From Elizabethkingia sp. YR214 (GTDB lineage Bacteria > Bacteroidota > Bacteroidia > Flavobacteriales > Weeksellaceae), in the NCBI RefSeq assembly GCF_003058195.1, contig NZ_QBUH01000001.1:62001-126000 (forward strand): 64,000 nucleotides of DNA, read 5' to 3'. Every line of letters begins with the position of its first letter. Within the stretch, counting starts at the first letter, position 1. The notes under the pieces were generated by a model, which was not told the DNA's origin, searched no databases, and worked only from the letters and a program-made list of their open reading frames with translations. Below, piece by piece: positions 62,913 to 64,000 of this stretch. Position numbers and translations under genes: made by a program.

Positions 62913-63374
62913 ATGAAGGCAAAAAATTTTATAACAGGAATAGCAATACTTTCAGTTGCATTATTACAAGCACAAACCCAATCTGAATATAATGAAAAGC
63001 TGGCAAAAGATTTGGAAGCAGATAAATATGGGATGAAAAAATACATGTTTGTAATTTTGAAATCCGGAAAAACAGAACTAGCAGACAAAGCAAAAAGAGC
63101 CGAGCTGATAAAAGGACACCTCACAAATATTGGAAAACTTGCCGAAGCCGGAAAACTGACAGTGGCCGGACCATTTTTGGAAAAGAATGATAAAAATTAC
63201 AAAGGCATCTTCATCCTTAATTCCGATAATAAAGAAGAAACAGAAACACTTTTAAAAAGTGATCCTGCTATTGCTGCCGGTATTTTCGATGTAGAAATTT
63301 ACCCGTGGTATGGATCTGCCGCATTACCCACCTATCTGGAAAATCATAAAAAAATAGCCAAAGAAAATCCATAG
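62913..63374 (+). CDS. Exported YCII-related domain protein
   Basis: A 153-residue protein with a signal peptide (about 1-20, ending LQA before Gln). The remainder fits a dimeric ferredoxin-like YCII fold (KYMFVILKSGK, LIKGHLTNIGKLAEAGKLTVAGPFL, GIFILNSDNKEETETLLKSDPAIAAGIFDVEIYPWYG, split here by hand). Most YCII proteins are cytoplasmic, so an exported form is uncommon though known in Bacteroidota. It lies 5 nt after pncB; the reason for the pairing is unclear. Confidence 0.82.
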   Translation: MKAKNFITGIAILSVALLQAQTQSEYNEKLAKDLEADKYGMKKYMFVILKSGKTELADKAKRAELIKGHLTNIGKLAEAGKLTVAGPFLEKNDKNYKGIFILNSDNKEETETLLKSDPAIAAGIFDVEIYPWYGSAALPTYLENHKKIAKENP

Positions 63375-63397
63375 TGATTTTCTTTTTTATTTTTGAG

Positions 63398-63405
63398 TAA
63401 ATTTG
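63398..63405 (+). promoter_or_regulatory. Predicted -7 box for the TspO-like gene
   Basis: TAAATTTG matches TAnnTTTG, 21 nt before the ATG at 63427. The TTG at 63403 lies in this box and is unlikely to be a start. Confidence 0.45.
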
Positions 63406-63426
63406 CATAACCAAAGAGAAGAGCAT

Positions 63427-63915
63427 ATGAAAAGACAAATTGACTGGAAGGCTTTAGCTGCATGTATATCCTTTCATGTATTTGTATTTTTCATTATACA
63501 CACTCTAACACCTGCCAACTCCTTCAATGTATGGTACAACCATTTGGACAAACCGCTCTTTACTCCACCATCTAATTTTTTGTTCCGGACTATATTTCTT
63601 ATGTATTTCTTTTCCGGCATCGCATTTTATTTCATCTGGAAATCTAAAGAAAACCGTCTCAAATATCGTCAGAAAGCGCTTACATGTTATTATATCATTT
63701 TCGTACTCATATCCTTATGGTTTATCATTTTCTTTAACTTCAAATTATTAGACCTAGCAGTTATTGTAAATGTCATCACATGGGTACTTTCCATAATTCT
63801 ATTCTTCCTCTTCAAGCGAGTTTCTAAACCAGCAAGCTATCTCATACTTCCCACTTTGTTATGGGATACTTTCAACATGGTTTTAGCCTGGGGATTCTGG
63901 CAGCTAAATCATTAA
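63427..63915 (+). CDS. TspO/MBR-like membrane protein (divergent)
   Basis: A 162-residue protein with five hydrophobic segments. WYNHLDKPLFTPPSNFLF matches the TspO signature WYxxLxKPxxxPPxxxF, and the last helix LILPTLLWDTFNMVLAWGFW resembles the family's final PYLxW--A--LN helix. Tryptophans typical of loop 1 are partly replaced by Phe. TspO proteins bind porphyrins or act in stress responses; this is a distant member and its ligand is unknown. Its stop overlaps the stop of a possible convergent gene. Confidence 0.7.
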   Translation: MKRQIDWKALAACISFHVFVFFIIHTLTPANSFNVWYNHLDKPLFTPPSNFLFRTIFLMYFFSGIAFYFIWKSKENRLKYRQKALTCYYIIFVLISLWFIIFFNFKLLDLAVIVNVITWVLSIILFFLFKRVSKPASYLILPTLLWDTFNMVLAWGFWQLNH

Positions 63916-64000
63916 TTTTTTTTCTTTTCTTTCTTCTTAATAATCAGCATATAAATCATTATTTTACGGTTTCCAGTAAAGAATACCCTTATAATTAGTT
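63912..64000 (-). CDS. Possible C-terminus of a convergent gene (runs off right edge)
   Basis: On the minus strand a frame is open from the window edge to a TAA at 63914-63912, ending in a Lys-rich tail (LIIKKKEKKKN). The stop shares bases with the TspO-like stop. With only 28 codons visible the call rests on the open frame and the basic tail, a common end for membrane proteins. Confidence 0.35.
   Translation of the reverse strand, partial: LIIRVFFTGNRKIMIYMLIIKKKEKKKN

Overview
This window reads as chromosomal DNA of a low-GC Bacteroidota, class Flavobacteriia, most likely the Weeksellaceae (Elizabethkingia/Chryseobacterium clade). The evidence is Bacteroidota-type promoters (TTTG at -33, TAnnTTTG at -7), no Shine-Dalgarno pattern before most starts, signal peptides ending in '-AQ', OMP/TonB-receptor-like barrels, GH2, GH35 and DUF6067 glycosidases, and zinc-ligand-free forms of S4, S14 and L36. 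The genus is an inference. I see no tRNA, rRNA, insertion sequence, prophage or CRISPR array.

Layout. (1) 1-9 kb: housekeeping and envelope genes. These are an OmpA-like porin fragment, smpB, an ABC-F ATPase, an M48 peptidase, recJ, nadD, a DUF3817 membrane protein and an outer-membrane barrel protein. (2) 9-21 kb, mostly minus strand: two guanidino-group (amidinotransferase-fold) hydrolases flanking metY, which is preceded by a complete SAM-I riboswitch with promoter and terminator; an outer-membrane receptor with a membrane-anchored AraC regulator; gltA, eno and a GH35 beta-galactosidase. (3) 21.3 kb: a 52-residue four-cysteine peptide with a bacteriocin-type leader, not called by length-limited gene finding. 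(4) 21.5-35.6 kb, minus strand: a 28-gene S10-spc-alpha operon from rplC to rplQ, with a clear promoter and a structured leader RNA. (5) 35.7-56.3 kb: a block of thirteen genes, nearly all for exported or membrane proteins. It includes a four-gene ankyrin/DUF2271/PepSY-reductase/ApbE operon, GH2 and DUF6067 glycosidases, lipoproteins and secreted proteins of unknown function. (6) 56.4-59.8 kb, minus strand: the str operon rpsL-rpsG-fusA-rpsJ. (7) 59.9-64 kb: a lipoprotein phosphohydrolase, dps, pncB, a secreted YCII-like protein and a divergent TspO-like protein.

How the parts relate. rpsJ normally heads the S10 operon. Here it ends the str operon behind its own terminator, and rplC restarts 21 kb away with its own promoter and leader, so the exported-protein block sits exactly at the split. 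The operon at 39.5-44.7 kb looks like an extracytoplasmic electron-transfer unit: a membrane flavoreductase, an FMN transferase, and a small exported DUF2271 protein carrying a TGAS motif that resembles the ApbE flavinylation site. nadD and pncB are the only NAD-synthesis genes seen. No single system here is certain to be new. The best candidates are the DUF2271 flavin-carrier idea, the S10 leader RNA, the small cysteine-rich peptide, and the uncharacterised lipoprotein/835-residue protein pair at 48-51.6 kb.
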